From Bacillota bacterium (GTDB taxonomy: Bacteria; Bacillota; Dethiobacteria; DTU022), in assembly GCA_029782095.1 (NCBI GenBank), contig JAKOVL010000124.1, positions 1 through 50,580 on the forward strand: a stretch of 50,580 nt of DNA, given 5' to 3'. Below, in pieces: positions 17,139 through 25,800 of the stretch. Below the pieces are notes generated by a model, which saw only the letters and a list, made by a program, of their open reading frames with translations, was not told the origin of the DNA and made no database searches. A program made the position numbers and the translations under genes. The stretch's first letter is position 1. Every line of letters begins with the position of its first letter.

Positions 17139-18068
17139 ATGGAACAGAGTTTATCGCGAAAAAAAATGTATCTTGCCGACATTTCCCTGCTTGCCGTGGC
17201 TGTTTTCTGGGGTTCAAATTTCGTGATCGTGAAGGATGCCCTGGAGCTTATTGCTCCTTTCACCTACCTGGGTTTGCGGTTTTCTGCAGCAGCTCTGATC
17301 CTGGCTTTAATTTTTTGGAAAAAGATGCGGCAGATCAACCGGCGCGACCTGATTCGCGGCTCCCTGGTCGGTTTTTTCCTTTTTGCGGGCTTCGGCTTCC
17401 AAACGATCGGGCTGCTTTACACTACTCCAGCCAAGTCGGGCTTTATTACCGGGATCAGTGTAGTTATTGTCCCTTTCCTCTATTTTTTAGCCACCCGCAT
17501 TTCGCCGGGATGGTGGTCTTTCGCCGGAGGAGTGCTGGCCGTATCAGGCCTTTTTCTCCTTTCTGCCAGCGAAACCCTGGAATTTGCCTTCGGTGACTTG
17601 TTGACTGTCATTTGTGCTTTTCTCTTTGCAGCCCATATTGTCTTTCTGGGTTTATATGCCCCTCGCCACGATGCCATAATTCTTTCCACCATTCAGCTGG
17701 CCTTTACCGGCCTGGCCAGCTTCGTTGCTGCTTTTTTTAGCGAGTCGGTAGCTAACATCTTTACTTACCCGCCGGCCATCTGGGCCGCGATCCTTTACGC
17801 CGTTATCTTTTGCACCATCGGTGCTTTTCTTACCCAGACCCTGGCCCAGCGCTTTACGCCTCCCACCCATGCCGCCATAATCCTCTCCCTTGAGGCGGTT
17901 TTCGCCGGGGTTTTCGCCTTTTTTTTCTGGGATGAACAGTTCACCCTGCGCAAACTGGCCGGGGCCCTGCTTATATTCACCGGCATTGCCATTACCGAAA
18001 TGAAGCCTTTGCTGGAGGCCCGGTTAAAAAAGAAAACAGATGCGGGCCAGGCAGCCCCTGATCTATGA
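17139..18068 (+). CDS. EamA/DMT-family transporter
   Basis: A 309-residue integral membrane protein with ten predicted membrane segments in two EamA repeats (about 10-140 and 155-290). Typical signatures are VFWGSNFVIVKDAL and LRFSAAALILAL in the first repeat, and PPTHAAIILSLEAVFAGVFAFFF with GALLIFTGIAITE in the second. The family exports amino acids or other metabolites; no substrate can be assigned. ATG 17139 is chosen with GAGGGG 5 bases upstream; GTG 17133 is possible. It stands alone, after the kamE terminator. Confidence 0.88.
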   Translation: MEQSLSRKKMYLADISLLAVAVFWGSNFVIVKDALELIAPFTYLGLRFSAAALILALIFWKKMRQINRRDLIRGSLVGFFLFAGFGFQTIGLLYTTPAKSGFITGISVVIVPFLYFLATRISPGWWSFAGGVLAVSGLFLLSASETLEFAFGDLLTVICAFLFAAHIVFLGLYAPRHDAIILSTIQLAFTGLASFVAAFFSESVANIFTYPPAIWAAILYAVIFCTIGAFLTQTLAQRFTPPTHAAIILSLEAVFAGVFAFFFWDEQFTLRKLAGALLIFTGIAITEMKPLLEARLKKKTDAGQAAPDL

Positions 18069-18083
18069 CCCCCATGGATCTGA

Positions 18084-18179
18084 TCGTATGGCCGTTATAT
18101 CCGCCGGCTTGAAGCCCTGGCCCGGGAGCTTGCACAGGAGCGGGGCCTTGCCCCAAAAAACCGGGGAGCAGTATTATAA
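18084..18179 (+). pseudogene. Possible remnant of a gene's 3' end
   Basis: A 31-codon open stretch with no start codon or ribosome site encodes a helical sequence containing RRLEALARELAQERGL and ends in TAA. It is bounded upstream by an in-frame TGA at 18081. It looks like the tail of a deleted gene rather than random sequence, but the family is not recognised. Confidence 0.25.
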
Positions 18180-18218
18180 ATTGTGTGGTGAAGTATAATT
18201 AAATAGAAAGGGGTGGGT

Positions 18219-19016
18219 ATGCTGGTTAGCTTCACTTCCATTGTTTTCATGGTCTTCTCACTGCTGCTGATTTTCCTGTTCCCCATCGGCTTAATTATCT
18301 TCATGCATCGGAGATACAGAATATCGATTAAAGCTCTCCTGGTGGGGGCCGCGGTTTTTATTATCTTTCAGTTATTAACCAGAATACCGCTGCTGGGAGT
18401 ATTAGCCCGGCAGCCCTGGTACGAACCGCTGGCGCAAAACCTTTTTTTTAACGCTGTCATTATCGGCGGGTTAACCGCGGGTCTCTTTGAAGAAACGGGA
18501 CGCTACCTGGGCTTCCGCTATATTTTAAAAAACGAGCTTTCCTGGGAAAACGGCATCGCTTACGGCATCGGCCATGGCGGCTTCGAAGCCATGGGTCTAG
18601 TGGGCCTTAACTTTATTAACAATATTGTCTTGAGCCTGATGATTAACAGCGGCATCTTTGACAGCATGATTGTTCCCCAGATCGGTGAAGCCGCGGCAGG
18701 GCAAATTAAAAATATATTGATCACCACGCCGCCGGTAGATTTCCTGTTCGGCGGGTTAGAGCGCATATTCACGCTCACCGTGCAACTGGCCCTTTCTTTA
18801 ATCGTGCTCTATGCCGTCATGAAGCGCAAAGCCATCTTTCTTCTTCTGGCCATTTTATTGCATGCCGCTGTTAATGCTCCTGCGGTTATCTTGCTGGTGC
18901 AGGGATTCGGCACATGGGCTGCGGAGCTGTACCTTTTTCTTTTAGCCGCTGCCGCGACTGTTTTTGTGGTTAAGTCAAAAGGGCTGTTCCAGCGGGAAGA
19001 GAATGCCGTTGAGTAA
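18219..19016 (+). CDS. YhfC-family putative intramembrane metalloprotease
   Basis: A 265-residue protein with seven or eight hydrophobic segments. Three conserved polar motifs lie in or near membrane helices: FEETGRYLGFR (about 92-102), GIGHGGFEAM (about 114-123) and LHAAVNAP (near 212). This Glu-Glu / His-Glu / His-Asn pattern fits the YhfC (DUF2324) family, related to CAAX-type (CPBP/ABI) intramembrane proteases. The substrate is unknown. ATG 18219 is chosen with AAAGGGG upstream; GTG 18213 is possible. It ends 124 bases before queG. Confidence 0.8.
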   Translation: MLVSFTSIVFMVFSLLLIFLFPIGLIIFMHRRYRISIKALLVGAAVFIIFQLLTRIPLLGVLARQPWYEPLAQNLFFNAVIIGGLTAGLFEETGRYLGFRYILKNELSWENGIAYGIGHGGFEAMGLVGLNFINNIVLSLMINSGIFDSMIVPQIGEAAAGQIKNILITTPPVDFLFGGLERIFTLTVQLALSLIVLYAVMKRKAIFLLLAILLHAAVNAPAVILLVQGFGTWAAELYLFLLAAAATVFVVKSKGLFQREENAVE

Positions 19017-19140
19017 TGTTGTTTCAGTTGAAGGCTGCAGAATTTTTGAATATATTTGAAGATGAGGCAGGATATTCTAGCCTGAATATTTAAATAATTC
19101 TTAGGCGGCTTATACGGAACAGAATAAAGGGGGTGGGCCA

Positions 19141-20259
19141 TTGACCCTGGCGGAAGAAATCGTGGAATATGCCCTGGATTTAGGCTTTGATCAGGTGGGC
19201 TTTACCTCTGCTGCACCCTTTGATCAGCTTGCCTGCGCCCTAAAAGAAAGAAGCGCGTCCTACAGCTGGATCAGCGAGGGGCTGGTGCAGCTGCGGAAGG
19301 CCGTAGATCCCCGGCTAGTCCTCCCTTCGGCCCGTTCCCTGATCGTGCTTGGCTATGATTACTTCAAGCAATCTTTTCCCGATGCGCTCCAGGGCAAAAT
19401 TGGCAAGGCCTACCAGGCGCGGCTTTACCTGGACAGGAAAAGAATCTTCGGCAGCCGGCTCAGGCTATTTAAAGATTTTCTCAAAGAAAAGGGCATGCAG
19501 GTTGGGACCAGCCCTGCGCTCGCGGACCGCCAGGCCGCGGTGCGGGCCGGCCTCGGCGCCTTTGGCCGCAACACTTTTGTCTATGCCCCGGGATGCGGCA
19601 GTTATCTCGCCATTATTACCCTGGCCGTTTCCGCTGAACTGGAGGCAGAAGCCTGTGCGCCAGCCTCCCAATGCCTTCCAAACTGCCGGCGCTGCATCGA
19701 TGCCTGCCCGACCGGCGCCCTTTCCGAACCTTATAAAATGGATCCTTTGCGCTGCATCGCTTTTAATACCTTTGCCCCTGGCAATTTCCCCGGCGTTCCG
19801 GAGGAGATCCCCCATGCGGTACGGGAAAAAATGGGCAGCTGGATTTATGGCTGTGATATTTGCCAGGATGCCTGCCCGCGCAACCAAAAGAAACTTAAAG
19901 CGAAGCTGCCGCCCGATGCTTACCTGCACCGGGTGGCAGCCTCAATAACCCTGCCGCAGTTGCTGCACATGGATGAGCGTTATTACCTGGCAAAAGTGCA
20001 GCCCCTCCTGTACGGGTATATCTGGGAAAAGAAGTTCATTCAGCGCAATGCGGCCATTGCCTTGGGCAACAGCGGTGATAGTGCGGCCCTGCCGCACCTG
20101 GAGCGGGCCATGGGTGACCCGGAAGAGATGGTGCGCGCTTACGCCGCCTGGGCATTGGGCCGCCTTGGCGGACCGCGTGCCAGGCGAGCCCTGGAAAGGG
20201 CGCTGTGCCGCGAAACTGTTCCAGCGGTGAAGAAGGAAATTGTCGCTGCTTTAGCCTAG
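19141..20259 (+). CDS. queG: Epoxyqueuosine reductase
   Basis: A 372-residue cobalamin-dependent iron-sulfur enzyme that reduces epoxyqueuosine to queuosine in tRNA, the last step of queuosine synthesis. The N-terminal catalytic part (about 1-170) has AALADRQAAVRAGLGAFGRN. Two [4Fe-4S] motifs follow, CRRCIDACPTGAL and CDICQDACPRNQK. The C-terminal 80 residues carry HEAT-like helical repeats (RNAAIALGNSGDSAALPHLE, then AYAAWALGRLGG), the usual tRNA-docking extension. TTG 19141 is chosen with GGGGGTGGG upstream. No other queuosine gene is near. Confidence 0.93.
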   Translation: MTLAEEIVEYALDLGFDQVGFTSAAPFDQLACALKERSASYSWISEGLVQLRKAVDPRLVLPSARSLIVLGYDYFKQSFPDALQGKIGKAYQARLYLDRKRIFGSRLRLFKDFLKEKGMQVGTSPALADRQAAVRAGLGAFGRNTFVYAPGCGSYLAIITLAVSAELEAEACAPASQCLPNCRRCIDACPTGALSEPYKMDPLRCIAFNTFAPGNFPGVPEEIPHAVREKMGSWIYGCDICQDACPRNQKKLKAKLPPDAYLHRVAASITLPQLLHMDERYYLAKVQPLLYGYIWEKKFIQRNAAIALGNSGDSAALPHLERAMGDPEEMVRAYAAWALGRLGGPRARRALERALCRETVPAVKKEIVAALA

Positions 20260-20485
20260 AACAGGGGTAGCGGACAAGTGCACCGGGAATGGTAGAAGCT
20301 TTTAGAAAGGGCTGCAGCAGTTTTACTCCATCATGCCATCCGGGACGGAGGCGATAAAGGCGCCCTGATAAGGCCGCAATGTTCCGGCAAATTCAACTCA
20401 GCTCCGCCGCAGCAGCTTATTAAAAAGTGCCGTTTCACTGGCAGGGCTAGTCCTGGTTCCGCTTCAATACAGCCATTTGGCCGGC

Positions 20486-20872
20486 TTAAATATCGCCTTC
20501 TTCCGGAACGATGCAAATAAAAACAAAGGGGTTGGTGCCGGTGTTGCGGTACTGGTGCTCGACACCTGCGGGGATAAAAGCGTAGGATCCTTCCCGCACC
20601 GGATAATCGGCCCCATTTATATGCACAGATCCTGTGCCGCTGACCATCCAGTTTATATGGGGCCAGGGGTGGCGGTGTCGTGGTGAGCAGCACCCCGCTT
20701 CCAGCGTAAACACCCGCATGACATAACCCTCCCACCCTTGCTCCGGGGAGATGGGGACCTGTTTAATTACCCCGGCAAGTCCTTCCAGATTAATCTTTTT
20801 ACAATTGTCAATATGGCCGACAATCATATCACTGGCCTCCTCAAGATTTTTGCTACAACATTTCTTTACCAT
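20486..20872 (-). CDS. Cupin-domain protein
   Basis: A 128-residue small cytoplasmic protein with one cupin barrel. Motif 1 is RHRHPWPHINWMVSGTG, supplying likely metal ligands His-x-His, and motif 2 is EGSYAFIPAGVEHQYRNTG with the third His. N-terminal residues 1-30 contain CC and C pairs that could form a small metal site. The function is unknown; such proteins act as metal-dependent enzymes or sugar/ligand sensors. It stands alone, between convergent queG and a divergent membrane-protein gene. The roughly 225 bases between queG and this gene (20260-20485) hold nothing recognised. Confidence 0.75.
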   Translation of the reverse strand: MVKKCCSKNLEEASDMIVGHIDNCKKINLEGLAGVIKQVPISPEQGWEGYVMRVFTLEAGCCSPRHRHPWPHINWMVSGTGSVHINGADYPVREGSYAFIPAGVEHQYRNTGTNPFVFICIVPEEGDI

Positions 20873-20905
20873 ATGGCTTCAAACCTTTTGATCCTGCTAA
20901 ACAAA

Positions 20906-20943
20906 CAGCCGCTGGCCCTTAAATAATCCTGCAGGAGCGGCTG
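20906..20943 (-). terminator. Hairpin with T-rich tail upstream of the cupin gene
   Basis: Read on the minus strand, CAGCCGCT pairs with AGCGGCTG around a 22-base loop and is followed by TTTGTTTAG. It lies 34 bases upstream of the cupin start, where it could act as an attenuator, or it may simply be a leftover terminator. Confidence 0.35.
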
Positions 20944-21049
20944 GCCATTTGCGGTCGGCAGTTGTTCAAAATTTGGCCCACATGTTATGATAATCTAAGC
21001 GACCAATGTGTTGTGGCGCCGAACCTACCGCAATCAGGGGGATAAAAAA

Positions 21050-22024
21050 ATGATCAAGCTTGCCAAGGCAAGGACGGCCTTAAGGGTCCTGCTGCTGATT
21101 GCAGTCCTGGTCGTGGCAGCTGCTTATACTTTAAACTGGGCCCGCTTTGATTTTGACAGCAGTGAATATATCGATCGGGCTGTTATCTCTGCCGAGATGC
21201 CGGAACGCATCTCCCGCCTTGGGCTGCAGCTAACTTACAGTGAAGCCGGGGAGAGCGAGAATCGGTTCTTCCTGGAAAAATTGGCTGCCGGCCTGGAGCA
21301 GGCCGGCGCCGGGCAGGTGGTAATATTGCCCGACCTGATCTATTTAGATGCTGCCGGCGAAACCCTGGAAGGCATATTCCTGGTGACACTGCACCAGGAG
21401 CAGTCAGGCTGGCAGCTAAAACGGCGAGGGGTAAACTTGGTGAACGTCCACTTTGTTCCCTTGAGAAAAATGGCCATTTCTAATTTGCGTGCCGTCAGCA
21501 CAGCCACCGGCAGGGCAGCCGGGTGGCTCAGTCGCGGTTATTTTTCTTCCCATATGCTTGAATTCGCCGCGGAGCAGTCAGCAAGAGCTATTGCCGGCGG
21601 TCTTGATTTGACGGCGCCGGCAGGAGGCGCCACCGCTGTGCCCGTTTACCTGGAAGATAACCTGTCTGCTGTTCCCATGGCCCTGGCGGTGATGCTGCCT
21701 CCCGACGCCCGGGTCCTTAGCGCCGCATTTCAAGGAGAATACTTTTTGCTTACATTTAGCACCTCCATGGAGGCAGCAGACCTGGAACCGCTTCTGACAG
21801 GAAACCTGGTCCATGAAATGGATCTAAAGCTAACCGCGGATTGGGTTAACTCTGCCGGAGCGCGCCGCAAAGCCACCTTTGCCTCCGCCGATCAGAGCTT
21901 CCAGGTTGAAGTATTCTATGCTTGCAGCAGCGATTACCGGGAAATTGGCGATTTTAAAGCGCCGCGCCGCTCTGCTGCCGATGAGTTAAAAATTGTGCAT
22001 ATAATCAAGCGGCCCGGCCCTTAA
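21050..22024 (+). CDS. Unknown membrane-anchored protein
   Basis: A 324-residue protein with one N-terminal membrane helix (about 9-29) and a soluble remainder predicted to lie outside the cell. I do not recognise a family. The body has weakly repetitive alternating strands, and two sections (about 95-130 and 200-300) recall GerMN-like folds in pattern (VPVYLEDNL, LAVMLPPDARVLSAAFQGEYF) without clear identity. ATG 21050 is chosen because GGGGGATAAAAAA precedes it; the reading could extend to 21008 without a ribosome site. An AlkD-type gene follows 16 bases later, so the two are probably co-transcribed despite no obvious shared role. Confidence 0.6.
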   Translation: MIKLAKARTALRVLLLIAVLVVAAAYTLNWARFDFDSSEYIDRAVISAEMPERISRLGLQLTYSEAGESENRFFLEKLAAGLEQAGAGQVVILPDLIYLDAAGETLEGIFLVTLHQEQSGWQLKRRGVNLVNVHFVPLRKMAISNLRAVSTATGRAAGWLSRGYFSSHMLEFAAEQSARAIAGGLDLTAPAGGATAVPVYLEDNLSAVPMALAVMLPPDARVLSAAFQGEYFLLTFSTSMEAADLEPLLTGNLVHEMDLKLTADWVNSAGARRKATFASADQSFQVEVFYACSSDYREIGDFKAPRRSAADELKIVHIIKRPGP

Positions 22025-22040
22025 CCTGGAGGGGAAGGAT

Positions 22041-22751
22041 ATGGATTTTATCACCCGCATAAAGGAGGAGGCTAATCGTTTTGTTGAGCCTGAAAAAGCG
22101 GCATTTTTTCCCCGCTTTTTCCAGGCCTTTCCCGGCGGCTACGGTGAAGGAGACCGTTTTATCGGAGTGAGGGTGCCGCCTTTGCGTAAAATTGCCCGGC
22201 GTTATTTCCGAGAGATCTCGCTTCAAGAAACAGAGCTCCTGCTGCAGGATCCTGTCCATGAATACCGGTTGACGGCCCTGTTTATGCTTTGTTATCGCTT
22301 TGAGAAAGCAGCTGAACCCGAGCGGGAAGAAATTGTGAATCTCTATCTGAAGAACCTGGCTTTTGTGAATAACTGGGATTTAGTTGACGCATCGGCACCT
22401 AAAATTTTGGGTGCCTACCTGCTGGAGCGGGATAAAGGGATCCTGTTTCAATTGGCTGCCTCAGGCCATCTGTGGCGGCAGAGAGTTGCGGTTGTGGCGA
22501 CCTTGTATTTCATCAAGCATCATCGCTTCACCGAGACCCTGCAGCTGGCAAAGCAGCTGCTGCGGCACGAACACGACCTCATGCACAAGGCCGTGGGGTG
22601 GATGCTGCGTGAAGTAGGCAAGCGCGATTTTAAGGTAGAATATGACTTTTTGCGGGAGAACTACCGGCACATGCCCCGGACCATGCTCCGCTATGCCATT
22701 GAGCACTTCGATCCTGATCTGCGCAGACGTTTCCTGGAGGGACAGGTCTAG
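22041..22751 (+). CDS. AlkD-like DNA alkylation repair protein
   Basis: A 236-residue all-helical protein built of HEAT-like repeats, matching the AlkD family of DNA glycosylases that excise positively charged alkylpurines without flipping the base. Typical segments are GVRVPPLRKIARRYF near residue 47, NLAFVNNWDLVDASAPKI, RRRVAVVAT-like RQRVAVVATLYFIKHH, LMHKAVGWMLREVGKRD and MLRYAIEHF at the end. The start ATG 22041 has GGAGGGGAAGG upstream. A strong hairpin follows. Confidence 0.88.
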   Translation: MDFITRIKEEANRFVEPEKAAFFPRFFQAFPGGYGEGDRFIGVRVPPLRKIARRYFREISLQETELLLQDPVHEYRLTALFMLCYRFEKAAEPEREEIVNLYLKNLAFVNNWDLVDASAPKILGAYLLERDKGILFQLAASGHLWRQRVAVVATLYFIKHHRFTETLQLAKQLLRHEHDLMHKAVGWMLREVGKRDFKVEYDFLRENYRHMPRTMLRYAIEHFDPDLRRRFLEGQV

Positions 22752-22824
22752 CGTAAAGATTGACGAAGCCATGACCGCTCCATTCAGAACAATGCCTTCA
22801 ATCGAAGCTTCGTCATTTTAATAT

Positions 22825-22857
22825 AAAGGAAGGGCACGGCTCCCGTGCCCTTCCTTT
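22825..22857. terminator. Bidirectional hairpin between convergent genes
   Basis: A perfect 15-bp stem, AAAGGAAGGGCACGG (22825-22839) with its complement (22843-22857), and a three-base loop. It ends in TTT on both strands and lies between the AlkD-like gene (+) and the 1536-residue gene (-). A smaller dyad TGACGAAGC/GCTTCGTCA (22761-22769 and 22807-22815) precedes it. Confidence 0.8.
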
Positions 22858-22871
22858 GGGGATGGCTTACG

Positions 22872-25800
22872 CTACGGCTCTTTGCTGTCCACCCACGGCA
22901 AAACGTTGTTGACGAATATTTTTTCCATTTTCACCTCCAGGGGTTGCAAATAGACTGAATCTATCAACTGGTATAGCCTCGAAACCTGCGGCATGATTTT
23001 CACGGCACCGGGTATGGCTTTAGTCACCCCGGAGATGACACTCCATGGATCCGTGTTAGATCCGTTGAAAGAAATATTGGTGGGGTTTTCTATACCATCT
23101 GAGTTCATATGATAGTACCCTTTTAACGCTACCGTAAAACCGCGTTCCAGGTTTTGGTCAAGGGGGGGGGCGGTATAGATCAGGTCTATACAATCACCCC
23201 GGGACATCCGCACCCGTTGCTCATCATTGAACTCGGAAATCACCGGATGAACATCGATTGACTGGTTCAACATAGAAGAATCAGGAGTCAGTTCGTGGAC
23301 GGCAACAATTTCATTTTCCGAAAAATCGACCGTTACCCTGCCGATATTAAATAAGCCGGCGCCCGAGACGAAACGCACCTTGATCTGTTCTACTGATTCG
23401 TCGACTAAAGTAAGATCAAGGGGCACCAGGAATTCTTCGGTTAAATCCATTCCGGCTTTTATTTCGCCCAGGCGGACCCATTGATTGCCGTCCCACAACT
23501 CTACCCCCAGGTAAACCGTGGAGATAAAATCTTTGAACTTGGCCTTGAAGGGCGCCGTCTCCAACAGCTTTTCAATCCACCAGAGATTATTTATACCGTC
23601 AATGGTTTCCATGACCCACTCCCAGCCATCGGTAACTAAAGGTGTTTTCTTGCAGACAAGCATTAGCTTAGCTTCCGTGGAGGCTTCTGGCGGCCTGTTG
23701 AAGACTGCTTCATAAATATCAACGTATTTGCCTGAACGAAGGTCGTCCGGGCTGGAGCCTACAAATCCTGTTCCGCCAACTATGATCTCTGTAAAATCAT
23801 TGCCTTCGGCGTCAGTAAAGGATACTGGGCCAGTTTTTTCTTTGATTGTGTGGGGCTTTCCATGAATATCGGCAAATACTTCCATAATTCCGCTGTCGGC
23901 GGGGTAATCTACCGCAACTAATTGGAAGCCGTTGACGAAAGATTTCTCTTCGAGCTCTTCGGCAATCCTGATATGGTAGGCACCTTCAACATTTTGCAAT
24001 TGCCGCAGCGTCCCAAAAGATGTAGTCTCCAGAACTTTGTTCACGGCGAAAGGAATCGCTTCATGCTCAAAATAGTAGTGCGCCCCGTCATAGGAGTAGA
24101 CAAAGGGGCAGGAAGCACCTCTAGAAAATGTAGCCTCCAATTCAAGATCTTCTTCAACAATAATGGTATAATTTTGATCTATGCTGACAATTTGACCGTC
24201 TATGGTCCAGTTAGTAAAAGTATTGTTGCCGATGGGATGGGCGTGAATGGTGATCTCGGCACCCTTTCCAGCTATGATATTTGCCTCCGCGGCAGCCTTT
24301 GTCGTTCCATCAACATGGCTGATGCTGACAGTGCCCAGCGTGGAGTCGTTTGATCTGACGGCAATGGTGTGCAACTGATCCGTGAAGTGGGCCGTGAGCT
24401 CGCAGTCTTCGGTTGCGGGAAACCTGTACGTGGATTTAGGATGGGAATTATCCGCCTCGCTCCAGTTGACAAAGGCGAAGCCCTCGTATGGTATGGCCCG
24501 CAGGGTGACCATTTCTCCTTCATAGTAAATGCCATCGCCGCGCACCCGGCCGCCGGGGTCAACGTTAACAGTAATAGTATAAGCGTTGAGAGGCTCAAAA
24601 AGGGCTACCAGCTGGCGGTCGCCTGTCGCGGGGAAGAGGAGAGTCGTCTCCGTAGAAATGAGGTTGTTATTTTCAAGCCAACCGGCAAATTTATAGCCCC
24701 GCTTATTGATGGCGATTAGCCTTACCTCCTCTCCACCGTACCACATGCCGCCTCCGGCAACCCGGCCTGCCCCGGCTGGTTCAACGACAACGTCGATGTT
24801 ATAACCCTCAATCTTGTTGAAATTAGCGGTCAGGTGGCGATCCCCTGCCAGGTTATTTAAGGGCAAGGGGTTGTCAAGATAAACATGGCCATCTTCAGTC
24901 CAGTTTTCAAATTGGTATCCCCTTTTGGGGATGGCCGTCAGCCTGGCGCTCTCTCCTGCGAGATAACCACCCGTGCCGAGGACAATTCCGGCGCCGGCCG
25001 GAAGAACACTGGCGCCAACGGTATACTCGCCCGGCCTGAAGTGAGCATAAAGCTCGCGGGGGCCTTCCACTTGAAGGGTAATGTTGGGGCCGATTAGCCG
25101 CCCCGTCTCATCAGTCAAATCACGGCCGTTTTCAGACCATTTTACAAATACGTAATGATCGAAAGGCTGCGCGGTCAGTGTAACCGTTTGCCCCAGATCA
25201 TACAGGCCTTTTCCCGCATAGCTGGCATCGTCGTAGACGAAGCCCGGACCGGTGATCCGACCGGGTTTCCCGGGCACAGCTTCTCCTTCGGGGCTGATCG
25301 GCCTGACGTTGACTGTCACCGGGTATGCTTCAACAAAGCGGGCCACCAGATCCGTATTTTCGGCTACCACAAATTCGTAGACGTTTTGATCGGTTAAAAA
25401 CTCCCCTGCCGCGGTCTCCCAGCGGTCAAAGCGGAAGCCATAGAACGCCTCAGCCGTTACAACTACTTTCTCTCCCGCCGCGTAGTTGCCGCCGCCGCTT
25501 ACAGCGCCGGGCATCACGTCCTCACCGCCCCCCCCGTCTACCAGCGCCGAATGGAGCCTGACCAGGCAGGTGGGCAGGAAATAAGCCGTCAAACTATAAT
25601 CGTCATCCACCGTAAAGGTATAGTTCTTGCTGTAACTGGCGATGTTCCCGTCACCGTCCAGCCAGTAGGCAAAGCGGGAACCGCTCCGGGAGAAGGCATA
25701 AACAGTGGCCTGGCTGCCCCTGGTAAAGATGCCGCCGCCCCTGACTTCACCTGCCCCTACCGCCGCGACACTTACTTCATGTGTGCCAACCCGGTTAAAA

